From Helicobacteraceae bacterium (GTDB lineage Bacteria > Campylobacterota > Campylobacteria > Campylobacterales > Sulfurimonadaceae): 8,297 nucleotides of DNA. Each line of letters begins with the position of its first letter. Within the stretch, counting starts at the first letter, position 1. Positions 1 to 6,854 of this stretch are shown here, piece by piece. A program made the position numbers and the translations under genes. The DNA lies in NCBI GenBank assembly GCA_027081565.1, contig JALWKG010000011.1, positions 1-8,297 on the forward strand. Direction: 5' to 3'. A model generated the notes under the pieces. That model was not told the origin of the DNA and did no database searches. It worked only from the letters and a program-made list of their open reading frames with translations.

Positions 1-46
1 CATAGCTCTTGTTATTACGGTTGTCAATTAAAGTAACTGTTGCCAT
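1..46 (-). CDS. gltA: Citrate synthase, N-terminal fragment (runs off the window)
   Basis: Read on the minus strand, an ATG at 46-44 opens a frame that stays open to the window edge and encodes MATVTLIDNRNNKSY. A Shine-Dalgarno GGAG (complement of 52-55) lies 5 bases upstream. The peptide resembles the start of campylobacterotal type II citrate synthases, which begin with a short beta-strand of the form 'VTL-(I/T)-(D/N)-N-x-x-x-x-x-Y' (for example the Helicobacter pylori GltA start, from memory). Citrate synthase condenses acetyl-CoA and oxaloacetate in the TCA cycle. Only 15 codons are visible, so no catalytic residue can be checked. The gene is divergent from the next gene. The start is clear; the identity rests on a short match and is a strong inference, not proof. 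Confidence 0.72.
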   Translation of the reverse strand, partial: MATVTLIDNRNNKSY

Positions 47-68
47 CTTCACTCCTTTTCTCTATTTC

Positions 69-97
69 ATAATACTAAATTATCACACTTACAGTAA
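69..97 (-). promoter_or_regulatory. Candidate promoter of the gltA-like gene
   Basis: On the minus strand TATTAT (complement of 69-74) is preceded by a 17-base spacer and TTACTG (complement of 92-97). A second -10-like option, GATAAT (complement of 79-84), has an upstream TG in the extended -10 position. Either would give a leader of about 20-35 bases before the ATG at 46. The -35 match is poor, which is common in Campylobacterota. Sequence match only. Confidence 0.3.
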
Positions 98-239
98 CAA
101 TGCCCTAAAACATAAGTAGTTTACTCAAGAATACAGTTACTATTAGTAGATGCAATAGGTATAGCATCTCTAATACTACAAAGCGTTTCTAACTCAACAG
201 ATGATAATATATCGCCACTTATCCTGCTTTGGAGTGTTT

Positions 240-2156
240 ATGCGATATCTATTTGTCACTATTTTCGCACTTCAACTTGTAACAGACATTCATGCTATAC
301 AGAGCAATGAAAACCACCACAGTTTTTTTCCACTGCAACAAGGAAGCATGACCAAAGAACGCTATTTTGATACACTAGGCATGCCAGACATTCGTGTGAG
401 CTCTCGTACACGGCCCAACTGTAAGGAGGAGTGTACTTATCCTGTTATTGAAGATCATGATAGTAAGGTTCTCGCCCGTTACGATTCAGATGAAACACTC
501 TATACTATTGCAAAAGGGCGCTATAACACCATAGCCTATCTTCAGTATGAACATGAATATCCTTGTGGTGACATGACCTGCTCAGAAACTATCTTTTTAG
601 ACCATCAAGGTCGACACACTCCCAGTAAACCGACTCCTTACGGTTTTTCCAGACTTATCTCTAAAGACAAAAAGATCTATAGTGTTACAAGTAGTGGCAT
701 CTATGTCAATACCAAACTGATATTAGCTTCTGAGCAGCCTCTCACGCAAGGTATCATCAAAAACAATCCCCAGGGAGACATCGCTGCTTCCGGTATAGAT
801 GAAGATGGCCAACTCTATAGTACCAATACTAAAAAATGGCATCGCAGTACGATCCACCTCAAAGAGCATGGTGATCATAAGGGCATCTTGTCTATCTATC
901 CTAAAAGCAGTGATGAGAGTTATCTTGCTATCTACAACTATACACGTGCTGAGAACAAAGGTCTCATGGGAGTACACACTACTTACAGCACCAACAGTGA
1001 AAAGTCCGGATGGCTCTTTAATGCACGTGAGCGAAATGTTGGATTTGACCCATCTATAGTTGTTGATAAAAACGTGGTGTATGTCAGTGCAACAGACAGT
1101 ACTAATGGTGAGACAGTGATGATGAGCATCCCCGAAGAGCAGTTCGACGCCATCGCTCAAGCAAAGAACTATCCACAACACGTTAGAGGATATGAAGAAG
1201 AGAAACAGTTTGCTTTTTTACTTGGAAGCAGGTTGGCATATAACAGTTGGTACGCTACTACCGACGTTACCACTAACGACACGGACTATGCAGAAGCCAG
1301 CTATGAGCTTGATGACTCTATCTATACAGCACTCTACTTCTCTGGTCACATTTATAATGTCAGGTTGGGGCTCTCTTATCTTCAAAACTGGGCAGAGAAG
1401 AGGGGAGGAGGGACAAAAGTCGCCTCCAAGCTTTTTAACATGTTTTTGGACTTTGACAGCCTTTTTTCCAAGTCATCATCACTGCGTATCGAGGTAGAAC
1501 GTGCCAAACTCAACGGAACAGTAGTCTACAAACGTAATGATTCAGCAGGTATTATCACCGGTCCTGCTACTAAAAGCCTGCCTTTTCAAACCACCTATAC
1601 CAACTACAGTGCCAAGGTCATGATGGAGCGGGGCGCCTATATAGGTGCTTCTTACATAGAGTATAACGCGCCTGCAGCGGTTGGTTTTAGTAACAGTGAT
1701 AAAGACCTTGAGTATGTTACCTTTGATGAGAATTTTAATTATCAGGACTATCTTCTAATAGTCGGTTATGACGAGCTCTCCTATGCCAAACGTTATGAAA
1801 CAGATATATCACGATTTTATATAGAGGGAAATGGTGGAATAGGGGTTAGTGTCTATGATATCTCTGACATAACACGACAAGAGATCGAAGGCTTGACTTC
1901 AAAAAGTATCAACAGCACCTATTCTATGGTACTCCAGGCAGAACTTAACCTCGGTTATCTCTGGCAAAGACGTTTTAGAAATGCCAATGGTTTCGGTTAC
2001 GCTATCACGACAGGTTTCAAAGCCCATGGTTCTTGGCAAGGTTCCGGTCAAAGCAAAGAGAGTGAAAACAAGATAGACGACAATGCACTTGAACTTGAGA
2101 CCGACCGTCTTGATCTATGGTATGGACCTTATATCTCTTTTAATATACTTTTTTAG
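240..2156 (+). CDS. Probable outer-membrane protein with N-terminal beta-rich exported domain and C-terminal beta-barrel
   Basis: The open frame starts at ATG 201, but ATG 240 is preferred: GGAG (231-234) sits 5 bases before it, and the protein then begins with a good signal peptide, MRYLFVTIFALQLVTDIHA. That gives 638 residues. Residues of about 35-315 are beta-rich, with short repeated hydrophobic/polar strands suggestive of a propeller-like or solenoid fold, and four cysteines (C61, C65, C109, C114) that could form disulfides. From about residue 322 to the end, aromatic-rich alternating strands (for example LLIVGYDELSYAK, LGYLWQRRF) run to a C-terminus WYGPYISFNILF. The terminal Phe is the usual recognition signal for BAM-inserted barrels. 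I do not recognise a named family. The fold is inference; export is well supported. The gene stands alone, between the divergent gltA-like gene and a convergent small gene. Function is unknown. Confidence 0.8.
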   Translation: MRYLFVTIFALQLVTDIHAIQSNENHHSFFPLQQGSMTKERYFDTLGMPDIRVSSRTRPNCKEECTYPVIEDHDSKVLARYDSDETLYTIAKGRYNTIAYLQYEHEYPCGDMTCSETIFLDHQGRHTPSKPTPYGFSRLISKDKKIYSVTSSGIYVNTKLILASEQPLTQGIIKNNPQGDIAASGIDEDGQLYSTNTKKWHRSTIHLKEHGDHKGILSIYPKSSDESYLAIYNYTRAENKGLMGVHTTYSTNSEKSGWLFNARERNVGFDPSIVVDKNVVYVSATDSTNGETVMMSIPEEQFDAIAQAKNYPQHVRGYEEEKQFAFLLGSRLAYNSWYATTDVTTNDTDYAEASYELDDSIYTALYFSGHIYNVRLGLSYLQNWAEKRGGGTKVASKLFNMFLDFDSLFSKSSSLRIEVERAKLNGTVVYKRNDSAGIITGPATKSLPFQTTYTNYSAKVMMERGAYIGASYIEYNAPAAVGFSNSDKDLEYVTFDENFNYQDYLLIVGYDELSYAKRYETDISRFYIEGNGGIGVSVYDISDITRQEIEGLTSKSINSTYSMVLQAELNLGYLWQRRFRNANGFGYAITTGFKAHGSWQGSGQSKESENKIDDNALELETDRLDLWYGPYISFNILF

Positions 2157-2170
2157 GGTTAGGACTACAC

Positions 2171-2191
2171 ATATGGCTGCTAAAACCATAT
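2171..2191. terminator. Weak hairpin between convergent genes
   Basis: ATATGG (2171-2176) and CCATAT (2186-2191) can form a 6-bp stem with a 9-base loop, 15 bases after the stop of the upstream gene. There is no clear run of T directly after it, so it is a poor intrinsic terminator. A second weak stem lies at about 2230-2252, where an AGAAT/ATTCT pair flanks an A/T-rich loop. No better terminator was seen in this 109-base convergent spacer. Confidence 0.2.
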
Positions 2192-2265
2192 TGTAAGTGC
2201 TCTATTTTAATATTGGTTAACATAATGTATATTCTCTTTAAAAAAGAATTTTGAGGAGATGACCC

Positions 2266-2571
2266 CTATTTGGTGATGTAGCACTTGTGAAAGACTTTTG
2301 CTGTCTGGTCGTAACGACACTTTATGGTGTAACGGCTACGCTTCTTCTTTTTGTAGAGTTTGGCGCGTTGACGGGTAATAAAGAGCTTATGTCCATCTGA
2401 CATCAAAAAGCAGCTCTGATCGATACCATGTCGTACATAAGCTTTGTCGTAACATGTTGGTGTCAACAGTGACATCTTAAACACACCAAATATAGTAGAC
2501 TTGGACATCAAGGTAAGCTCTGCAGCCTGAGCACTGCTTAACAGAAGTAAGGTTGTTAATAAAAATTTCAT
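2266..2571 (-). CDS. Small exported cationic protein with four cysteines
   Basis: This 101-residue protein begins with a textbook signal peptide, MKFLLTTLLLLSSAQA, followed by AE, a good signal peptidase I site of A-x-A type. The mature part is about 85 residues. It contains four cysteines (C40, C54, C85, C97) that could make two disulfides, and a strongly basic stretch (KLYKKKKRSR, residues 71-80). I see no known domain, no lipobox and no further membrane segment, so a soluble periplasmic or secreted protein is likely. The Shine-Dalgarno is weak: an AGAG about 12 bases before ATG. The start is supported mainly by the signal peptide. The gene is divergent from the AsmA-family gene with a 135-base shared upstream region, and convergent with the barrel protein gene. 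Function unknown. Confidence 0.7.
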   Translation of the reverse strand: MKFLLTTLLLLSSAQAAELTLMSKSTIFGVFKMSLLTPTCYDKAYVRHGIDQSCFLMSDGHKLFITRQRAKLYKKKKRSRYTIKCRYDQTAKVFHKCYITK

Positions 2572-2622
2572 AGTGTATATTACTCTATTTCAGCCAAGTC
2601 TCTTATATACTCCGTGACTGTC

Positions 2623-2646
2623 CTTTATAAAGTGGCACCCTAGGGT
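2623..2646. promoter_or_regulatory. Two short palindromes in a divergent promoter region
   Basis: CTTTATAAAG (2623-2632) and ACCCTAGGGT (2637-2646) are perfect 10-bp palindromes 4 bases apart, lying between the small exported-protein gene (minus) and the AsmA-family gene (plus). They lie just upstream of the plus-strand -10 candidate, where a regulator could act. Ten-base palindromes arise often by chance, so this is only a candidate site. Confidence 0.2.
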
Positions 2647-2672
2647 CAACAATCAGATAAAACTTGTATAAT
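2644..2672 (+). promoter_or_regulatory. Candidate promoter of the AsmA-family gene
   Basis: A perfect -10 hexamer TATAAT lies at 2667-2672, 34 bases before the preferred ATG at 2707. The sequence 17 bases upstream (GGTCAA, 2644-2649) is a poor -35. Transcription would start near 2679, leaving a short leader. This argues against the alternative TTG start at 2686, which would have almost no leader. Confidence 0.45.
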
Positions 2673-2706
2673 AAAAGAAATAATCTTGTACAGTGGATCA
2701 ATACAC

Positions 2707-5700
2707 ATGTTTATTAAGATACTAAAATATATAGCACTTTTTTTCGCCACACTTATGACCTTGCTTCTTTTGATAGTTGGCATACTAGCCATCCCTTCTG
2801 TCACTCAAAAAGTCATTACATCTTCTCTTAAGCATTTTTTAGAGGTCAATGCCTCTGTTTCACAGGCAAAACTCTCTTTTCAGGGTCTACGTGCTTCCGG
2901 GAGACTCAACCAAAAAGATCGTTTTGAACTCCAGGCACAATTAGAGAGCCTTAGTAAAGCTGTTGTCACCCTGCACTATGATGGTGATGTCAACACCTTC
3001 TCTAAAGTAGCAACCGTTGAGCTTCCTTATGTCGCCACTGTACTTGACGCACGCTTTAGCACTGACGACCTCTCCCTGGATCTAAATGCCACGCTACTCG
3101 AAGGTGACCTGAGCGCCAACCTGAGTTTAATGACATGGAGCTATCATTACCAAATAGAAAACCTTGATCTTGACAGTTTTCGTACGCAGCAAAAAACGCC
3201 TATAGACAACTACGCTTCAGGAGCGCTCTCAGCAAAGGGTAATGGCATTATAGAAGCGCCCTACACTGTCACTTTTTGGTTGACAAGTCAGGACTTACAA
3301 CTTGAAAACAACGTTACAGGTCTCATCTCACCAGACCTCGAGACCCCACTTCCTCTAGACTTAGAGGTCAAAGGTAGTGTTGGTGCGGATACGCTCTTGA
3401 CGCAGTTAACCATAGAGAGCCCCCTACTTGATGCAAACATATCCAAGTTCTTGTATGATTTCAACCAAAGTACCGTACAACTCCATTTAGACCTACTTAA
3501 CCACCAAAAAGAGATCGCACCTGTACAAAAGCTCTATGTTGACTGTAATACCTCCATAGGTAATGAGATCAACGCTACTTACTTGTTAAAAGCTGATGGG
3601 TACCAACTTAGCACACAGAGACTTACCTATGATCTTAATACCAGTGCTCTTGAGTTAGACTACAAACTCTCTTCATTAGAGTCAAAACCTATAGATCTTC
3701 AAAACGAAAACCAGCTTTTTGGTGCCCTGAGCTATAGAGATGACAACCTAAGCCTCTCTTTAGATGCAAAATCCATAAATAGCCCTATTTTACTTACTTT
3801 ACAGCGTAATCAGCTCCATGTCATATCAAATAATATCCCCTTAAAGTCACTACAAAACATAGGGAACCAAGAGGTTGTTGCAGAGGGTGATCTTTTTGTA
3901 GAGGCAGATGCTAATATAAGCAGCGAACCTTTACTGTGGAGTGCCTATCTCTCAAGTAAAAACCTGAAACTACCCTTGAAATACAGAAAAGATATTGGTT
4001 TAAAAAACGACCTCTCCCTAGTCCTATCTGCCAACAACGAAGCCAATGGTGATATAGTACTCCGCCCTACTCTTTGGAGTAATATCGGTCTCATCAACTA
4101 TACAGCACTGCGTTATAAACCAGAATTGTCACTGCTCTTTTTTAACTTTAATGCTCAAAAGGTCAAAACTGCTTACTATAAAACCCCAAAACTCAACATC
4201 AAAGGCTCTCTAAACCTTAAAAAAAGCCGACTCAACAAAACAGTGTTTACAACGCCTTATGAAAATGTTGTCATTAAAAGAGTTACCTACTCTGACAAGG
4301 GAACTAAAGCTCAAGTAAAGTTTATGCTTTCACGACTCGATAGGTTTGGATCTTTAAATCCTGACTACAGACTGCATGGCGAGACTTTCCTTAACTATAC
4401 ACCTGAAAAAACCGTTGTAACACTTGACAGTAAAGAGTTGGGTCATCTTGATTTTCAACAAAAAGAGAAGGTCATCACACTCTCAGGAGACACCCTTCCA
4501 CTAAGAGAGATCAACAAGCTCTTAAATCAACCCACTATTCTAAATGGTAACCTTAACTACACCCTGCGCTACTCTGCCTCTTCTATAAAAGCGACTATAG
4601 ACTCTGAGCAGATTGTCGGTGATGGTGACTTTAACACTTCAGTGCGTCCTTTTAAACTTGATTTTGCCACCTCTTTAAAGTACCACAAAAAGCGCTATCA
4701 GGGTAGTGCAACACTACACACAGGCAATGAACACTTTAAGATCAGTAATATCGTGGCAGATCTCTCTAAAAACCGTGTGAGCAGCAGGTACAAACTCAAG
4801 ATTGATAAACTTGAAGAGAACACCTTTATACTTCCGGCAGAGCTTGAAGGCCCGCTGCAGCTCAGTGGAGATTTTAAACAGAACGTCTATCAGCACCTTA
4901 CACTGAAGTTAACAGACTTTCAACTACCTACCAAGTGGCATCAAAAACTCGAAGCCAATGCAACCACACCACTTGAGACCAATGCAACTATAGAGCTCTT
5001 CAATGATAAAGGCTTGATCAACTTTGATGGACAAGTAAGTACCACACTCTTAAAACTCAATGTAGAAAAAAGTGATTTTAATTTAAAGACGGGTGATTTT
5101 CATTTTAATACAGACCTTAAAACCAAGCTCTGGCTTAAAGATACCAACATATCAACCGCAGGAAGCTACAAAAAAACCTTTATAACAGTACCTAAAGCTA
5201 CCCTCGACACAGCCCACCAGACCATTGCATTAGAAGAGTTACATTACACCTTTAAAGAGAGTAACCTTACTACCAAGTACAGCTTACGACTGAAACCTTA
5301 TGCCAATGCACCATACCACTCTAAAGCTTCTATCTACGGTGATGTCAAAACCAAACCAAACCTTGATATCACCATGCAGAGTAACTCTTTAGGCGGTGAT
5401 TTCAGTGCCCACTTTACAGAGAAAGCACTTCATCTCAATGCTAAAAATATCTCTATCGTTAAGCTTATTGAGTTTAGTGGACAAAAAGTCCCTATCTCAC
5501 GAGGATCGTTCGATGCCACTATAGATGTCAGTTCCCCTTCTCTACTTGAGGCTAACCTCACGACAATTCGTGGACAAAGTGACATCAATATTACAGACAT
5601 GGTCTTAGAGGGCGTAGAACTCGACTCTATCTTAAAAACTCTACGCAACTCACAAGACCTTAACCTCTTCCAGGGAGGTTTATCAGACCTGCCTCTTGTA

Positions 5701-6258
5701 CGTTCTATAAAGGAGATACCTTCAGATATAGTTGATGAAGACACCAACAGTACCCATTTTCAAAAGATGCGATTTTTAACTGACATCAATCAGACGGGTC
5801 TACACTGTAGTGACTGTGCTATTGCCACTGAAGAGAACCTCATAGCGATCAAAGGTGGGATCAACCTTGAAAAGGAGACTTTTAATGAGTTCTATGTAGG
5901 CATGCTCTTTCCCAACAACTGTGCCTACTTTATCCAACAAGTTGATGGTAACCTGAGTGAACCTCAGGTCAAGCTTGCGGCAGCAGGTTTTAAAGTCGTT
6001 GGAGGTGCTGCAAAATCACTTATAGGTAATGTAGGAAGCGTCATAGATATTGGTGCCGACGTGGTGAAGGGAACAGGACATGTCATAGGTGATGCAGCCA
6101 GTTATGTTCCTGTTGTCGGAGAAACGGCAGATAAGGCCTTAACATCAGTCACAGATGCACCAAAAGATGGTATAAGTAAGATCCAAAAGTGTACACCATT
6201 TTATACAGGTGCTGTTATTTATCCTCAACCATTAAACAATCACCCAAAAGAACAATGA
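2707..6258 (+). CDS. AsmA-family inner-membrane-anchored periplasmic protein
   Basis: The frame can be opened from TTG 2686, but ATG 2707 is preferred: it gives the membrane anchor at the very N-terminus and a usable leader, although the Shine-Dalgarno (GTGGA) is weak. The protein has 1183 residues. Residues of about 8-29 are one transmembrane helix, so the rest is periplasmic. The body is a long series of amphipathic beta-strands of the kind found in AsmA, TamB and YhdP proteins, whose repeating beta-grooves are thought to carry phospholipid between the membranes or to affect outer-membrane assembly. Residues of about 939-1085 match the AsmA C-terminal pattern: a 'G-x-x-x-I-x-x-x-x-x-x-x-G-V-x-L' segment, then 'T-x-F-x-x-x' and a 'C-A-x-F-x-Q-x-x-x-G-x-L-x-x-P' motif ending near residue 1085. 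A Gly/Ala-rich amphipathic tail and a final CTPFYTGAV follow. Cysteines are C280, C1034, C1037, C1072 and C1162. It is far longer than E. coli AsmA (about 617 residues) and nearer YhdP or TamB in size. Family membership is well supported; the exact cargo is not. Confidence 0.82.
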   Translation: MFIKILKYIALFFATLMTLLLLIVGILAIPSVTQKVITSSLKHFLEVNASVSQAKLSFQGLRASGRLNQKDRFELQAQLESLSKAVVTLHYDGDVNTFSKVATVELPYVATVLDARFSTDDLSLDLNATLLEGDLSANLSLMTWSYHYQIENLDLDSFRTQQKTPIDNYASGALSAKGNGIIEAPYTVTFWLTSQDLQLENNVTGLISPDLETPLPLDLEVKGSVGADTLLTQLTIESPLLDANISKFLYDFNQSTVQLHLDLLNHQKEIAPVQKLYVDCNTSIGNEINATYLLKADGYQLSTQRLTYDLNTSALELDYKLSSLESKPIDLQNENQLFGALSYRDDNLSLSLDAKSINSPILLTLQRNQLHVISNNIPLKSLQNIGNQEVVAEGDLFVEADANISSEPLLWSAYLSSKNLKLPLKYRKDIGLKNDLSLVLSANNEANGDIVLRPTLWSNIGLINYTALRYKPELSLLFFNFNAQKVKTAYYKTPKLNIKGSLNLKKSRLNKTVFTTPYENVVIKRVTYSDKGTKAQVKFMLSRLDRFGSLNPDYRLHGETFLNYTPEKTVVTLDSKELGHLDFQQKEKVITLSGDTLPLREINKLLNQPTILNGNLNYTLRYSASSIKATIDSEQIVGDGDFNTSVRPFKLDFATSLKYHKKRYQGSATLHTGNEHFKISNIVADLSKNRVSSRYKLKIDKLEENTFILPAELEGPLQLSGDFKQNVYQHLTLKLTDFQLPTKWHQKLEANATTPLETNATIELFNDKGLINFDGQVSTTLLKLNVEKSDFNLKTGDFHFNTDLKTKLWLKDTNISTAGSYKKTFITVPKATLDTAHQTIALEELHYTFKESNLTTKYSLRLKPYANAPYHSKASIYGDVKTKPNLDITMQSNSLGGDFSAHFTEKALHLNAKNISIVKLIEFSGQKVPISRGSFDATIDVSSPSLLEANLTTIRGQSDINITDMVLEGVELDSILKTLRNSQDLNLFQGGLSDLPLVRSIKEIPSDIVDEDTNSTHFQKMRFLTDINQTGLHCSDCAIATEENLIAIKGGINLEKETFNEFYVGMLFPNNCAYFIQQVDGNLSEPQVKLAAAGFKVVGGAAKSLIGNVGSVIDIGADVVKGTGHVIGDAASYVPVVGETADKALTSVTDAPKDGISKIQKCTPFYTGAVIYPQPLNNHPKEQ

Positions 6259-6353
6259 GCATCGCAACAATAAATAGTCAAAACAATATGACAACTCAAA
6301 TAAAAATACATCTTAATATTTCTGCCTTCTTTCTACCATCATATTTCTTTTAG
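6255..6353 (+). other. Possible 32-codon ORF overlapping the AsmA-family stop (ATGA)
   Basis: ATG 6255 overlaps the TGA stop of the AsmA-family gene in an ATGA arrangement typical of translational coupling. It opens a 32-codon frame ending at TAG 6351. The tail of the peptide is hydrophobic. In another frame, an open hydrophobic stretch continues from about 6317 to TAA 6422-6424. The two together could be the remains of a small frameshifted membrane protein, or chance in AT-rich DNA. No homology is recognised. Confidence 0.15.
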
Positions 6354-6571
6354 CAGCCATATTACCAGCGTTCATGTTTAGTATTCTAAACATTCTAATA
6401 AGGGGCATACCTCTCTTAATCTAATAGGTACATAACACTGCGATTTATCTTTTAACACTACTAATAATTAATAGATCTCGCTCAGAGTGTTTTATAGAGG
6501 ATTGAGTCCACATTAAGATGAAAATGGGGCTCAGAGCGCTTATACATAAGGTTAACAGCTATATATTTATC

Positions 6572-6611
6572 GTCTCTATTATATGAACAACTGTTATTTA
6601 AAAATAGAGAC
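6572..6611. promoter_or_regulatory. Distal operator copy nested in a 40-bp inverted repeat
   Basis: TGAACAACTGTTAT at 6584-6597 matches the operator consensus seen nearer the TetR gene at 12 of 14 positions. It is flanked by a perfect 9-bp inverted repeat, GTCTCTATT (6572-6580) and AATAGAGAC (6603-6611), centred within about 1 base of the operator centre. It lies 138 bases upstream of the first of the four proximal sites. A degenerate further copy, TGTTCACCTGTTTT (6623-6636), matches less well. Confidence 0.45.
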
Positions 6612-6720
6612 AAATTTTTATTTGTTCACCTGTTTTATTGACTCCTTTTTCTACTGCATTTCATCCAAATAACCTTTCTAAAATAGATCACTAGTTCCCT
6701 ATTTTAAGGAGCATATCAAC

Positions 6721-6816
6721 ATGAACAACTGTTCATATGAGAATAAGTATCTACTACCAAAGGTGAACACTTGTTCATATATAATTAAGCATAAGTTAAC
6801 AACTGTTCATATATAG
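6721..6816 (+). CDS. Possible 31-residue leader peptide upstream of the TetR gene
   Basis: ATG 6721 follows a consensus Shine-Dalgarno AAGGAG (6706-6711) with a 9-base spacer, and the frame runs 31 codons to TAG 6814-6816. The peptide contains two related segments, NNCSY and NTCSY, because it is written across three operator repeats. The ribosome binding site is better than that of most annotated genes here, but the coding content is dictated by the repeats, so translation may be incidental. If real, it could be a leader peptide whose translation affects the downstream gene. Nothing known resembles it. Confidence 0.25.
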   Translation: MNNCSYENKYLLPKVNTCSYIIKHKLTTVHI

Positions 6817-6842
6817 TTATAGGACATATTAACAACTGTTCA
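6722..6842. promoter_or_regulatory. Array of four TetR-type operators
   Basis: Four 14-bp sites of the form T-(G/T)-AACA-N2-TGTTCA lie at 6722-6735, 6764-6777, 6796-6809 and 6829-6842. The first two have perfect half-site symmetry; the last two carry TTAACA in the left half. Start-to-start spacings are 42, 32 and 33 bases, close to whole turns of B-DNA (10.5 bp), so bound dimers would lie on about the same face. The last site ends 3 bases before the ribosome binding site of the TetR gene. TATAAT (6780-6785) and TATAGT (6812-6817) lie between sites and may be -10 elements, although no good -35 was found. This arrangement is what an autorepressed TetR gene usually shows; that the adjacent protein binds here is inference. 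Confidence 0.7.
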
Positions 6843-6854
6843 CCTGAGGATATT

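Larger units (their letters stand above)
6259..6854. other. 596-base spacer between the AsmA-family and TetR genes
   Basis: No gene of ordinary size is seen on either strand. The first 165 bases hold only the doubtful short frames described at 6255. An 8-bp direct repeat GCTCAGAG occurs at 6480-6487 and 6529-6536, of unknown meaning. From 6572 to 6842 the spacer carries the repressor-like palindromes listed separately, plus a 31-codon ORF with a good ribosome binding site. No strong intrinsic terminator was found for the AsmA-family gene. Confidence 0.6.

Noticed and set aside
201..239. Upstream start (ATG 201) for the barrel protein
   Set aside because: It would place 13 residues ahead of the signal peptide and lacks a ribosome binding site; ATG 240 has GGAG 5 bases upstream.
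723..1181. Minus-strand open frame of 152 codons inside the barrel gene
   Set aside because: It is antisense to a gene with a good start and signal peptide, and has no ribosome binding site or recognisable protein features.
799..1497. Plus-strand frames at 799-1059 and 1192-1497
   Set aside because: They are out-of-frame readings inside the barrel gene without their own start signals.
2686..2706. TTG start for the AsmA-family gene
   Set aside because: It lies only about 14 bases after the TATAAT -10 box, leaving almost no leader, and adds seven polar residues before the membrane anchor.
4714..5747. Minus-strand frames at 4714-4896 and 5430-5747
   Set aside because: They are antisense shadows within the AsmA-family gene.
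6584..6842. CRISPR-like array
   Set aside because: The repeats are only 14 bp, palindromic and spaced by whole helical turns in front of a TetR gene, with no cas genes; operators explain them better.
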